From: Ilex aquifolium
Lineage: Eukaryota > Streptophyta > Magnoliopsida > Aquifoliales > Aquifoliaceae
DNA: 64,000 nucleotides
Direction: 5' to 3'
NCBI GenBank assembly: GCA_951799425.1
Contig: OX637398.1
Coordinates: 15,720,270 to 15,784,269 of the forward strand
The notes under the pieces are model-generated. The model was not told the origin of the DNA and did not search any database. It saw nothing but the letters and a program-made list of their open reading frames with translations. Shown piece after piece: positions 23,170-35,317 of the stretch. Position numbers and translations under genes: made by a program. Each line of letters opens with the position of its first letter. Within the stretch, counting starts at the first letter, position 1.

Positions 23170-26100
23170 TGTCAACATTGAAGTCTTGACTGGTTCTAAT
23201 TATAAGAGATGGAAACAAGATAGTGAGTTTACCTTGGAAATTGTTGATATAGACTTCGCTTTGAAAAAAAATGAAACTCCTAAACCTACTAGTGAGAGCT
23301 CCCTTTAAGAAAATGAACTTTATACAAAGTGAGAGAAATCTAATCGGCTGAATATAATTGAAATGAAAAGGTCTATCTCTAAAAACCTTATGAGTAGTTT
23401 GCTTGAAACCAAGAATTCAAAGGAGTTCTTTATTGTTGTAGGCGAGAGATACAAGGTATCCAATACGACTGAATCTGGGGGCCTAATGAATAAATTAACG
23501 AGTATGAAATATGACAATGTAGATGATGTTAGAGAATATGTCCTTAAAATGGTTCATGTTTGAACCAAGTTCAAAGCTTTCAAAATTGTTCTTCCTGATA
23601 GATTCATTATTCATCACACTCTTAACTCTTTGTCTCCTGAGTTTAGTCAAATCAAAATTGCCTATAAAATCCAAAATGAGTCCTGAAAAATAAATGACCT
23701 CCTAGTGTGATTCTGAGGAAGAAAAACTTAGAAAAGAAAAGAGTAAAATTGTCTTGTTTCTTTCCCAGCCTAAATCTAGTTTCAAAGGTGGTTATTAGGA
23801 AAATAATAGAAAACCTAATCATAATGCTCTAAAAAATGGTCAGTTTTCAAAAGGTATGATACTGGTCAGAATGTGAGAGGTCCTAAAGCTATCATTCGAA
23901 AAGATGTTAAGTGTTACTTTTGCAAGAAACAAGATCATAAGAAAAGTGAGTGCACTCGATTCAAGTCTTGGTTAGAAAAAAAAATAAAGAAGAAGGCAAC
24001 TCACTAGCCTTTGTTTGCTTTGAATCCAATTTAGTTAATGTCCCATTAAATTCTTTATGGATTGATAGTGGGGCTTCTGTTCATGTTGCCATGACTTTGC
24101 AGGGATTCATAAGCAAACGGAAAACAAGTGAAAGGGAAGCCAAGCTTAAAGTAGGAAATAATAATGAAGTCCATGTTGAGTTTATAGGAACTGTTAGGTT
24201 GAATTTAGACGCTGGTTTTCAACTTGTTTATTTTATGTGCCGTCATTTAAGCAGAATTTGATTTCAGTTTCCTTACTTGATAAATTGGATATGGTTTTAA
24301 TTTTAGTAATGGTAAAACTCAATTGTCTTTAAATTCCAAAATTGTTGGTCATTGTATTTTATCAGATGGTTTGTATAGTATATGTTTGGCTGTAAATAAT
24401 GAAAATGGTCTATCAGATATTGTGAATGTTGTATCTAAGAGACCTCTCATTAAAGAAAAATCTTCACAGTTGTGACATAAACGTTTGAGTCACATTTCTA
24501 GAAAAAGAGTGGAAAGAGTAATAAAGAATATATTCTTCCTCCCCTTGATTTTGGAGACCTTGGAACTTGTGTTGACTGCATTAGGGGTAAATTGATCAAG
24601 ATTAAGAAGAAAAGTACAACTCTCAGTCTAGATCTTTTAGAAATCATTAACACTGACATTAGTGGACTTTACTCATGTACCTTGTGTGGTAATGAACACT
24701 TTATTACATTTATTGATGATTTCTCTCGTTATGGATATATTTATTTAATTAATGAAAAATATGATGCTCTTAAAAAGTTTAAAATTTTCAAGATTGAGGT
24801 AGATAAACAATTAGAAAAATTCATTAAAATTGTTAGGTCTGACTGTGGTGGTGAGTATTATGGCAAACATGACGTTTCTGGACTATATTTGGGACCGTTT
24901 GTCAAGTATTTGTAAGATTGTGGGATTGTTACTCAACATACCATGTCTAGTAGTCCCGAGTAGAATGGTATGGCTGAAAGACGTAATCGCACTCTTAAAG
25001 ACATGATAAGTAACATGATGAACAAGTGTAACTTATCTGATTATCTTTGGGGAGAAGCCATTAAAACAGCTTCATATATTCTTAATAGAGTTTCAAGCAA
25101 ATTTGTTCCAAAAATTTCTTTTGAATTATGGATCAATAGGAAACTAAGCCTTAACCATTTTCGAGTCTAGGGTTATCCTGTTGAGGTCAAAATTTATCCC
25201 TTTTTGAAAAAAGACTGATCCTACAACTATTCATTATTTCTTTATAGGTTACCCAAAACATTCGAACGGATACCGGTTCTATTGTCTTACACGTGGTGCT
25301 AAACTTGTTGAGTCCTTGACAACAAAATATTTGGAGATTAATATTGTTGATGTTGGTTGCTCGCAGCCTATTACTGAGCATGAACAAGATAAATTTGTTT
25401 CTATTCCTTTACCTATTGTGTAAGAGAATATTATACATGCTCCTGTTGCTAATTTTTTTATTCCAGTTGTTGATCCTCCTATTTCTATAATTGACTCTTC
25501 TGGTCCTATTGAGACTCTTCAAGCTTTAGAGCCTATTACTGAAATTTCCTTGAGAAGGTCTACAAGACCAAAGAGACCTGTTATTTCTGATGATTATTAT
25601 ATATACCTTGGTGAGAGTGATTATGATATTGGTGATATTGATGTTCCTGTAACATATTATGGCGTTGTTACTTGTCCTTAATCTAATATGTGAGTAGGTG
25701 TCATTAAAAATGAGATACATTCTATAGCAAACAATGAAGTGTGGAAGCTTATAGAAATTCCTGAGCGATGTAAAGCCATTGGTTACAAATGGGTGTTTAA
25801 AATTAAGATGGACTCTAAAGGCAAGATTGAAAGATTTAAGGCTAGATTGGTAGCAAAAGGGTATAGCTAGAGGGAAGATATAGATTTTAATGAAACTCTA
25901 TTCCTTGTCTCTACTATAGATTCTTTCAGAATCATCATGACATTAGTTGTTCATTTTGATCTAGAACTTCACTAGCTGGATGTGAAGACAACTTTATATG
26001 ATGCAGCCTGAGGGTTTTAAGGAGAATGAAAAAGAATAATTAGTGTGCAAGTTGAAGAAGTTTATCTATGGTCTCAAACAGAATTCTCATCACTGGTACT

Positions 26101-27180
26101 TGAAATTTGATGAGATAGTCAGTTCCCTTGGTTTTGTTGAGAATAAGATGGATCAATGCATATATCTTAAGGTCAGTGGTAGCAAATTTATTTTTCTTAT
26201 TCTTTGTTGATGATATTTTGCTTGTAAGTAATGATTTGAGCTTACTTCATGAGATTAAGCAATTGTTGAGCAAAAGATTTGACATGAAAGATCTTGGGGA
26301 AATATCTTTTGTGTTAGGCATTAAGATTCATCGGGATAGGAGTCGTGGATTGTTGGGACTTTCGCAAATGGCATATATAAATTGTGCACTTGAAAGATTT
26401 AATATGCATAATTGTAAGTTTGGGAATGTATCTGTTGTAAAAGGTGATAAATTCAATCTAAGTCAATGCCCCAAGAATGATCTTGAGGAGGATTCTATGA
26501 AGAATATATTTTATGCGACTGATGCTGGCAGTTTAATGTATGCACATGTTTGTACCAGGCCTGACATTGCTTTTACAGTTAGTGTTCTTGACAGATATCT
26601 TTCTAAACCAGGATTAGATCATTAGGTGGCAGCTAAGAAAGCTATGAGATACTAACAAAGAATTGTTTATAGGAGAGTTGATAGCTTTGAGGTGATTGGT
26701 TACTCATATTCAGATTTTGTTTGATGTCTGAATGATTTAAAATTCACTTCAAGATATATTTTCATATTAGCTGGAGGAGTAATAACATGGAAGAGTATTA
26801 AACAAACTCTCACAACTTCTTCCACTATGCAAGCTAAATTTGTAGGTTGTTATGGAGATGTAACGCAAGCTATATGACTAATGAATTTTATTTTAGGACT
26901 TATGTTTATTGATTCCATCTCTAGACCACTAACATTTTTTTGTGATAATAGTGCAGTTGTGTTCTTCTCAAAGAACAACAAAAATTCTAGTGAATCTAAA
27001 CATATGGAAATTAAATATCTTTATGTCAAGGATCTTGTGAAGAAAAGTGAAATTGTGATTGAACATATTAATACAGAATCAATGTTTGTTGATCCTTTAA
27101 CCAAGGGATTGAGACTTGCAATTTTGAAGAAACATGTTGACAACATGAACATTTTGGGGTCTTTTGATGTACTTGGTTAG
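23170..27180 (+). pseudogene. Second Copia element, decayed gag-pol
   Basis: The readable order is gag from about 23172 (VEVLTGSNYKRWK-like opening NIEVLTGSNYKRWKQ); a zinc knuckle at about 23910 (CYFCKKQDHKKSEC); protease at about 24057 (LWIDSGASVHV); integrase at 24592-25170 (HFITFIDDFSRYGYIY, VRSDCGGEYYG, MAERRNRTLKDM); RT from about 25700 (AIGYKWVFKIKMDSKGKIER, KARLVAKGYS) with the catalytic LFVDDILLVSND at about 26200; and RNase H to 27180 (STMQAKFVG, FFCDNSAVVFFSKN, HINTESMFVDPLTKGL). Dozens of stops and frameshifts break it. It differs from the copies at 20.9 and 62.3 kb and belongs to another Copia lineage. No LTR pair or primer site was found on either side. Confidence 0.85.
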
Positions 27181-27311
27181 TGAGAGTTTATTTATGTTAA
27201 AAACTTTAATATTGATTTAATTCCATATGTAATATTTGATGCTCAATATGGTTGAAATACATCTATTTGATGAATAATAAATATTTGGATGATCATCCTT
27301 ATTGTTAGCAC

Positions 27312-28068
27312 TAATGTTATCAGAACTGGATTGGACATCGAACCGACAAATGGATTATGTCAATCGTTCACTGGTTCAACCGTTGGGTTAACTGGTCGAA
27401 CCGGTCGTATAATAAAAAATAAAAAAAATATAAAATATAATAATTTAACTATTAACTATTTAACTTATATTCAATTACTCATATTTAACTTATAAAATAT
27501 TATGAAATATAATGATTGTTGAATGTGTGTGTGTGCGTGTAGATAGAGATAGAGATAGAGAAAGAGAAAAAGAAAGAAGGAAGACCCAGCAAGCATGTGA
27601 GAGAGAGAGAGAGAGAGAAAGGACCCAGCATGTGAGATAGTGAAAAAAGACCCAACAAGCCAACTTTTTTTCCTTCATTTTTTGTGGGTTGTGTTTGTTT
27701 AGGTAGGGGGAGCGAGAGTGGAGAAGAAGAAGAAGACTTACACAACTTAGGAGATCTAGATCTGTTGTGTTCGAGATCTAGATCTATGATGTTCGCCACT
27801 GTTTGAGATAGAGAAGACAAAGTGGGTGTTCGTCGTTGTTCATCTGGAAGGAGACAGAGAAGATGATGGTTGTCAGCTGATTTTAAGCTTTGAACCGGCC
27901 GATTTTAGAAAATTCAATTCACCGGTCCTGGCCAAAACTGCCCGGTTTTCTAGTTCTCCAACGGTTCAATTCCTTAGGCGGTCTAACTAAAGAACCGGGT
28001 CGTTTTAAGTCCCAGTTCATGGTTCAACCGGTCCAACCATTCGGTCTTATCCGGTTTTAATAACACTA
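27312..28068. mobile_element. Non-autonomous hAT-like element (ACCGG-rich family), copy 2
   Basis: Terminal sequences TAATGTTATCAGAACTGG and CCGGTTTTAATAACACTA are inverted and match the family at 14485-15326. The target duplication is GTTAGCAC (27304-27311) versus GTTAGTAC (28069-28076), 7 of 8 matching. The interior contains a GA-rich low-complexity stretch at 27540-27625. There is no transposase. Confidence 0.75.
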
Positions 28069-28486
28069 GTTAGTACGATATTCTTACTATGTTATATATA
28101 TGTACGTTTATGACATGTTGCCGTTAACCACACAAACAAATGCTTAACAAATTCAAATCATATCTAAAAAAATTCTAAATTTTATTTTTTTGACGTACTA
28201 AAATAAAATTGAACTTAATTGAATATATATATAATTTTTATTTAAACATTATATTTAATTAAACATCGATAAAATGAAACCCTAATTATTCGGGGGCAAA
28301 AACAACCAATTCAATGACTATGCCATTGAGCCGCCCTGAACAAGTTGAACTCGTTTGACATCTCTGCTGTCCTTTGCCACATGAACCGACAAATAATCAT
28401 GATCGATTAATATTATGTTAGCCATGCACATTAGAACGAATCACAAGTATTCCATATAAATGCTTGCTTATTCTTGGGGAGTTCTA
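28069..28486. other. 3' flank of the MATE gene
   Basis: AT-rich sequence; it includes the presumed 3' UTR of the minus-strand MATE gene. Nothing else was recognised. Confidence 0.4.
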
Positions 28487-31400
28487 TCAGGTTGTGTGTG
28501 ACCACTTCTTCACACGCATGGTTGCTTTCGCTGCCTGCATTTTCAACACACAAATTTGATTAGATGGAATGGCTTCATTGCACATAGAGCCACTAATAAA
28601 AATGCCTAGAGTTAGTATATTCTTACCTCTTTTTCCCAGTCGCATCGAATGGTAAGAAACAGCAATACTATGGTCTGGAGTGCAGTTCCTCCGAAAATCA
28701 TTCCAGCCCAAATGCCCTAATCATTATTTTCATAAGATTCAAAATGTTAAATGTCTGACTTGATAACTGAAGATATGCAGATTTTAAACCATGATAATAC
28801 CTTATAAATATTAATTTGGAGTTAAAATACTATAAGACACGTAATATATGAACAAGTTCAGATCCTAATCCTATCCAATATATTTTTGGGCGAATTATAC
28901 TTTGCAGCGTGAAAGATTTTAAGATTCACTTTGGGCTCTAAAAGATTAAGTTTTCTACATTATACCATCGATATATCAAAAGTGTTGTAATGTGATCCTT
29001 ATGTTATCTTTCGTTAGTTTTTTAGTCAATGACAAATGGGTAGATTTTTACGGAAAAAAAATAACCGAAACCAACAAAAGGGTCACACTATAACATTTTT
29101 GATATATTGAGAGTACAATGTGAAAAATTTAATCTTTGAGAGTATAACATAAAAATCTTAAAATCTTTTAAGGTATAAATTGCGATTCGGCCTATATTTT
29201 TTTCAAAATCCGTTAACGATAAGGCATGCATGGGCTTTGGCTTAGGCCCGGTGATCGGCTTGTGAACCCATTCAAGCCTGACAAATATGAATTTTCTTTA
29301 CATTGATTTTATTTCCGGTTGTTTTATTTTTAAATTTGGACTAGCTGGCAAGTAAAACCTGTCTCATACCAATTCCTTCGAATAGATTTTCTTTCAATTT
29401 CTCTCAATAATAAATTTATTATTTTATCTATAAAAAAAAATTTATCTAAATATATTGAAGAAAATCTTAATCCCCAAATGTGGGGCCTATAACCCGACTC
29501 ATTCTTCCATTGGATAAGCCTAGACCAGATGACACCCAACCCCTCCCATCCTAAGAATAGTTTTATGTGAGTCTGATTCGGATTCATGTTCATGTTAGAT
29601 GTTGATCTAACATTGAAATGAATTATAATTTTTTTTTGGTTTAATGGTTAGTGGTATCTGTATTAACTTACGCACATGTCGACTAATCTCTTTTTTTGTT
29701 CGGTCAAAAGCAGTTCATCCACGTCGGAACTAAGATATTCATGAAGAATAAATTTTTCATGGCCTCGTCTCAAAGGGTTGTTAAGATTCGAACTCAAAAA
29801 ATTTTGGTTTATAGCTCGTTTATCTCGTCATTTGAATTACCATTTGAAATTAAATAAAATATAATAAAATGTCTTAAAAGAGATTCAACGTACGCACCTT
29901 AACTCCTAGGTTGAAAACCCAGCCCATTATAATTCCAAGAGGGATACCAACCACATAGTAGCAACCTAGATTTACATAGGCCACATACGATTGCCAACCA
30001 GATCCAACAGCAACTCCTACAAAGTTCAAGGGAAATAAAAAAAAAATATAAAAACAGTAATATAAAAGAGTAACAATTATATAATAATAGTAATGTGAAA
30101 AGGAAGAAAAAAATGAAGTAGCATTGGACATAATAGTTGAGTACCAGAGAGAACTGGTTGAACACTATTTAGGAGAATGGTGAAGGCTAAGAGAATTGAG
30201 AGATCGTTTACTGCTTCTAAAACTGGTGTGCTGGTTGAGAAAATTAAGGCGATTTTGTTGTGAAAAATCATGATCAACGTCCAGAAGAAGAGACCGATCA
30301 CCAACGATGTCGTTACGGACACTACTGTTGAAAATTTTGCTGCTTTTCCATTCCCTGCTCCTAGCTCATTTGCAACCCTTACTCTGTATCAAATTCATCA
30401 CAAAACAATTACAGTATGAGTCTGTTTGGTATGTTTTTTGGGAGGGGTTTGGATTGGATTGTCCAAACCCGGGTTTGACCCAAAGATGAGATTCAAAAAT
30501 GAGATTCAACAATACTGTCTATACCCATGTTTGGTATGCGCAGGGATATATTACTATTATGATAATATATTTGTATATAAATGATTATTGTGCCCCTTAA
30601 CCAATTTGTATATGTAGAGTATATAGGATATATAGGGGTATAAATGTCATTTGTACCTTAAACCCATTAACCCACATATGAAACCCACCCCCCTTGGGTT
30701 TCATGAAACCCAAATATGTAGGTTTCATGACCGGGCCATAACCGTGCCGGGTTTCAAATCCTGTCCATACTTCATAGTTATCAAATATGGATTTAAGGGG
30801 GTTTATACCCCAACTCATGTTCCAAAACCCCCCCCCAAAAAAAAAATGTTCCAAAACCCCCCCCCCCCCCCAAAAAAAAAAAAAAAAACTCTCATACCAA
30901 ACAACCCCTAAGAGAGTGTGGTCAAATCTTGATTATACGAGTATTATGGTATGATTTTGTTAAATCATTAATCTTTAGTTCAAGTAATTATTCTACTAAA
31001 ATAAAATAAATTAATCATTAAAATAATGATACTAGAAAGTAACTTTTCCATCCTACCATTGGTCAAAGAGAAGTACAATAATTTGCTACCGGAGCAATGA
31101 CATATTGGCAACATTTATTTGCTTCGTACAGTTAGGTGGTGGCAGATAGTAATCTTTTTTTTGGTACCACAATCGTACCATGAGATTAATTGTGCCCAAA
31201 TTATCACCCATTGTGTACCACAATCATACTTTGTCTAAAACCTTTCAATTCGAGCCAACCCCACACCATAGTATTTGACTTCATTGAGTTAATATTCAAC
31301 TCAACTTCAATAAAAAAAAAACACTATTTTTAGAAAATTCAGCAATAAATACTTTTAAAAAATCATTTCTTGACTTATAAACGAGGATAATGCTACGATT

Positions 31401-33529
31401 TTTTTTTTTGGGTACAGTGCAAAACACATACAACTTTTTAGAATTTTTTTGTACAATTTTTTAGGATTATTTATAACTCCTTGGACTTTTGCAATCAATC
31501 CTAAAACATTTACAATCGATTCTAATAATTTTAGGATTAATCCTAAAATTATTAGGATCAATTGCAATCTCTCAAAAAATTATATGTTCCCTGAAAAATT
31601 ATAACTAAAACAATAAAAATTATAGAATGATCTTTTTAAAATCACTCCTAATTAATACCCAAAATTTATATAATAAACCACAAAAATTATAAATTTAAAT
31701 ATCATACCTCCTGTACTACTAAACTCAACCTCTTGTACTACTAAAACCAAATGCTAATAAAAAAAAAGGGAGAATTACACCCAAACTTCTTGAATTTTGT
31801 CACTTAGTCACTCAGACTGTCCGATATTTAAAATATTACACATAAATCCCCTAAAATTTATACGCGCATAACATTTAAACCCCTGCCTTCAATGTCCGTT
31901 AGTATCTTCCTTAGTAAATTATACTCAAATCCCTTGAAGTTTATAAACGTATAATAAATAGACTCTTCAAGTTTAAAATGTTATACTTAGACTAAAAATA
32001 TTCAAATCAAATATCAAATATCAAATATTCTAAATTTTATAACAAAAATTCATGTTCTATTATGAAATTTATTGAAATAAAATTAAAAATAAAAATCCAA
32101 TTTTTTTCTTAAATAAATTATAATTAGTATACAATTATACTATCTTTGGAATATAATTTGGTTCTTTAAACAATCAAATTAAACTATCAAATTATCCCAA
32201 TTAAAGCTAGAAGATATTGTATCAATTACACTTTTTCCCTTTTTTTGATTTTTTAATTTTATTCTAATAGATAGTATAATCGTATACTAATTACGAATTT
32301 TTAAGAAATTTTTTTTTTTTTTAATTTTATTTCAATAAATGATACAATAGAACATGAATTTTAGTTTAAAAATTAAAATATTTGATATTCTATGTTTAAT
32401 TAGAATTTTTGTGATCTAAGTATAATATTTTAAACTTGAAATTTTTAAGTACTATACGTCTACAAATTTCAAGGAGTTTGAATATAATTTACTAACAGAT
32501 ATACTAATTGACATTGACGACAGGGATCTAAGTGTTACACACTATAAACTTTAGGGAATTTCTATATAATATTTTAAATATTAAGGAGTATGAGTGATTA
32601 AATGATAAATCTTAAGGAGTATGTGTGTAATTTCCCTAAAATTTTAAATTTTAGTTTTAGACTACCGTCCCACAATGTCCACAGAAAACAAAAAAAAGGC
32701 AAATCTATAACAGGTTGTGGGCCGGAAAACAAATGAAATATATAAAAATGGAGTAAAGACAAGAAAATGTTACCCAGCTCCAGCAAAAAAGGCAAGTGGA
32801 ATCATCAGCTCCCACCCATTTATATTCATGCTGCAAAAAAAGACAAAACAATACATATAACAGATTAAATATAAACTTTGAAGAATAAGTACTAAAAGTT
32901 TAACCATCTTTTTCAAATTATTTTCAAACGAAAAATTATCAAAAATAAAAACGGTTTAATTATTTTTTTTACCAAAATAACTATATGAAGATTAATGCAT
33001 GAATAATATTTGTGTGTTACGACAAAAATAATAATAATAATATGTGTGTATGTGTGCACACGCGCGTGCATATATTCTACTAAATATGAGCTTAAATTTG
33101 AGAAGAGAGAACAAACCCAAATAGCAAAACAAACGCTATTTTAGAGAACATAAAAAAAGAAAAATAAACGCTATTTTAGAGAACAAAAACAAACGCTATT
33201 GTAGGATTGCACTTGGGTACCCCACATTGACCCGCGTAACAACCAAGAGTTGGTGGACAAATTGAAGACGGAATGAAAAAGGGAAAGCGAAAGCAAAATC
33301 AGTCAATTTTGTTATATATAAGCAGACATTGTTGAATGTAACAATAACAATAACAATAATAAATGAATAAAATGATTATAATTATGGATAAGCATAAATT
33401 GCTGACCATATGGACAAAGCATCCACTGCAATTTCGGCATTCTCCAAGTTTCCGGTCATCACTACCAAGATTCTGTAATACCAATTCTCCAAGCTGTTTC
33501 AGACAGAAAGAAAATTGACATCGTCATAG

Positions 33530-33572
<43 letters not shown>

Positions 33573-34674
33573 AGAGAGTACCAAAGCATGACCCCGGAAG
33601 AAGCAGAGAGTTTAACAAACTCCCAGAGACCAGAAAAAGCTTCAATGGAGAATCCAGTCCAAGTATGAGGACACCCACCAAAAACAGTGTAACCAAACAA
33701 TCCAAACACAATAACCCACCAAGATAAATTTAAAGTGATGGCCGTTCCCACCAGTCCAAACTTAAAACCATACACAACCAACCAGCTCAACGCCACATGC
33801 ACCAGCAGCGCCACCAATGTCACCCAAGCAATAACCGAATTCTTCAACTGGCTCTGCAAGAACCTCTGAAGTGGAAACTGAAAAGCAAAGCTAAAGTGAA
33901 GAGGAATGAACATTTTGGCCACAAACCCAGATAGCTCAGCCACGTCCGATGGTTGTCCCAATAGCTTCAAAATCGGAGTAGCAAATATGTATACTGGCGA
34001 AAGCAATACACAACACGAGAAGAGAACAATCCAAGAACGCTGCAGATATACACCCAACATGTTGTAATTCTTTGCCCCAAAAGCTTGCCCACACAGTGTT
34101 TCTAAAGCACTTGCCATTCCCAACTGATTACACGGCCAAAATTAGACAAAAAGAAAACATTGTTTTAGAGATTAAACATGTGATGATTAAGAAAAAAAAA
34201 AATGAAAAACCAGCTGAAGTAGGAAAATTAAAACCATTTTATTTACCCATATAATGCCCATGACCAAATATTCTAGTCACATTCCTAATTAGTAATGACT
34301 AATTCAAAAAACTTTATAAAATCATAATTGTATTTCAACTGATATAAGATAATGTTTTAGTAATCTGTTTTTATAGAGAGAGGAAGTACCAAGAGGCCAA
34401 AGCTGAAACCGAGTACAACAGTGCTGGCGATGGACATGGCGGATAGCTCAAGGTCACCAAGGTGGCCGGCAAAAGCTTGGGTGATGACGAACATGGAGTA
34501 GGATGCGATGCGACTGAAGATTGCTGGGCCCACTACGCGCCATAACTTTTTCGATTCGATCCATACCTTCATAGAAAGACTTTGATTTTGTTGCTCATCT
34601 TCATCTTTAGGTGTTGAAGATGAATAGTCTAACAAGGGTGCTGATGGATCCTCAGCACTGCCATTACTTGCCAT
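28487..34674 (-). CDS. DTX27-like: MATE efflux transporter (DETOXIFICATION family, DTX27-like), 8 exons
   Basis: Exons in transcript order are 34674-34390, 34123-33582, 33493-33407, 32830-32774, 30383-30145, 30016-29898, 28716-28627 and 28534-28487. All introns have GT-AG ends and the frame is continuous, giving 1467 nt and 488 residues with no stop, the usual length for plant MATE proteins. The start codon at 34674 opens an acidic, Ser-rich cytosolic N-terminus ([15 protein letters not shown]). Family motifs are [16 protein letters not shown] near residue 97, CLENWYY near 276, [16 protein letters not shown] near 326, and [15 protein letters not shown] near 403. Twelve membrane helices are expected in two six-helix bundles. 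MATE proteins export or sequester small organic compounds using a proton or sodium gradient; the substrate cannot be read here. The sequence around CLENWYY and [15 protein letters not shown] resembles the Arabidopsis DTX27 group from memory. The intron between exons 4 and 5 is 2.4 kb and filled with repeats. Confidence 0.95.
28888..29192. mobile_element. Foldback MITE in intron 6 of the MATE gene (Mutator-like)
   Basis: The ends GGGCGAATTATACTTTGCAG and, from the other side, GGCCGAATCGCAATTTATAC start imperfect inverted arms of roughly 120 bp each; the arms share AAAGATTTTAAGATT and ATATATCAAAA. An exact 9-bp target duplication TATATTTTT flanks it (28879-28887 and 29193-29201). A 9-bp duplication with long inverted repeats fits Mutator-type MITEs. 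It lies between exons 6 and 7. Confidence 0.8.
30422..30907. mobile_element. MITE copy 2 in intron 4 of the MATE gene
   Basis: The ends GTTTGGTATG (from 30424) and CATACCAAAC (30893-30902) are perfect inverted repeats. The interior shares AAAGATGAGATTCAA, CCCATGTTTGGTATGCGC and the AAACCC-rich segment with the element at 11928-12310. It includes long C and A homopolymers at 30824-30888. No coding capacity is seen. Confidence 0.6.
31522..31555. repeat. Perfect 34-bp palindrome
   Basis: The half-site CTAATAATTTTAGGATT is followed at once by its exact reverse complement, with no spacer. It lies in intron 4 of the MATE gene, in a stretch rich in AATCCTAA words. Confidence 0.9.
31768..32636. mobile_element. 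Large foldback element in intron 4 of the MATE gene
   Basis: The left arm, 31768-32144, is matched in inverted orientation by the right arm, 32270-32636, along nearly the whole of about 370 bp. Shared blocks include GAATTACAC/AAATTACAC at the ends, ATTTAAAATATTA, TTAGTAAATTATA, AAGTTTAAAAT, AAAATTCATGTTCTATT and AATTAGTATAC. The loop is about 125 bp. No clear target duplication was found because the left flank is poly-A. No coding capacity. The structure fits a MITE of the long-inverted-repeat kind. The arms are estimated by eye at 75-80 percent identical. Confidence 0.85.
33534..33564. repeat. (GA)n microsatellite in the 88-nt intron 2 of the MATE gene
   Basis: The repeat fills about a third of the short intron between exons 2 and 3 (33494-33581). 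On the transcript strand it reads (CT)n, making the intron strongly pyrimidine-rich. Confidence 0.9.
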
Positions 34675-34716
34675 TTCTGGAGTGCTTTCTTGCTTCTCTC
34701 TTGGAGCTCTCCAATG

Positions 34717-34719
<3 letters not shown>

Positions 34720-34756
<37 letters not shown>
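34720..34756. repeat. (GA)n microsatellite in the MATE 5' UTR
   Basis: The run lies 46 bp upstream of the MATE start codon; on the transcript strand it is (CT)18. It falls between the putative TATA box and the ATG, so it should be in the leader. Confidence 0.85.
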
Positions 34757-34759
<3 letters not shown>

Positions 34760-34785
34760 AGCCTTGAGCGTTCAGTTCATGTCAT

Positions 34786-34795
34786 GTATTTATGG
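34786..34795 (-). promoter_or_regulatory. Putative TATA box of the MATE gene
   Basis: CCATAAATAC on the minus strand lies about 110 bp before the ATG, just upstream of the CT-rich leader. No better TATA-like sequence was seen nearby. Confidence 0.45.
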
Positions 34796-35130
34796 AGAAA
34801 CTATTCATTGCAACAGTCCAACCATATCATCACTGTCACGGTATTATTCTCAAAATTAAAAGATAATAAATAGGAAAACCGAATTCACTAATCTTATGTG
34901 TTTTGAAAGCGGTGGTTAATGCTAGTTATAGAAATAGTGGGGTTTATTTTATTTATTTCTATGTTTTTAATTAAATGATGACATCACGTAACAATAATGA
35001 TATAATATCACCGTTATATTAAATATTTACTCGTATTTATGTAAACAGCAATGGCAATTTAAATGTAGTTTGGTGGGGGCATTGAGTAAATTTAGGCAAC
35101 TCAAAGACAATAATGTCGTTTCAATGACAA
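34796..35130. other. Upstream region of the MATE gene
   Basis: AT-rich non-coding DNA likely to include promoter sequence. No recognised element. Confidence 0.4.
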
Positions 35131-35138
35131 TTTAATAA

Positions 35139-35308
35139 GAGTAATGCTAGATGGACTTAAAAATTAGACTTAAAAACTAAACTCGATAATCCCAACCATT
35201 GAATAGGTAGTGGGTTCCAATAAATGCTGGGACCCACTGTAAAATCAATGGTTATAATTATCAAATTTAATTTTTAAGTCTACTTTTTAAGTTCATGTAA
35301 CATTGCTG
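35139..35308. mobile_element. Short foldback MITE (170 bp)
   Basis: The ends GAGTAATGCTAGATGGACTT and, inverted, CAGCAATGTTACATGAACTT extend into arms sharing TAGACTTAAAAA, GATAAT and AACCATTGA, so almost the whole element folds back. A 9-bp duplication ATTTAATAA lies at 35130-35138 and 35309-35317. Size and duplication suggest a Mutator-like MITE. Confidence 0.8.
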
Positions 35309-35317
35309 ATTTAATAA

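Noticed and set aside
23030-23170. Possible 3' LTR of Copia copy 1 or 5' LTR of the second Copia element
   Set aside because: A purine tract precedes it, but the sequence matches neither the copy 1 LTR nor the region after 27180.
27500-27820. Minus-strand Ser/Leu-rich frame
   Set aside because: It is made by GA-rich low-complexity DNA inside a hAT-like MITE.
30651-30911. Plus-strand frame with Pro/Lys-rich end in MATE intron 4
   Set aside because: It is created by poly-C and poly-A tracts of a MITE.
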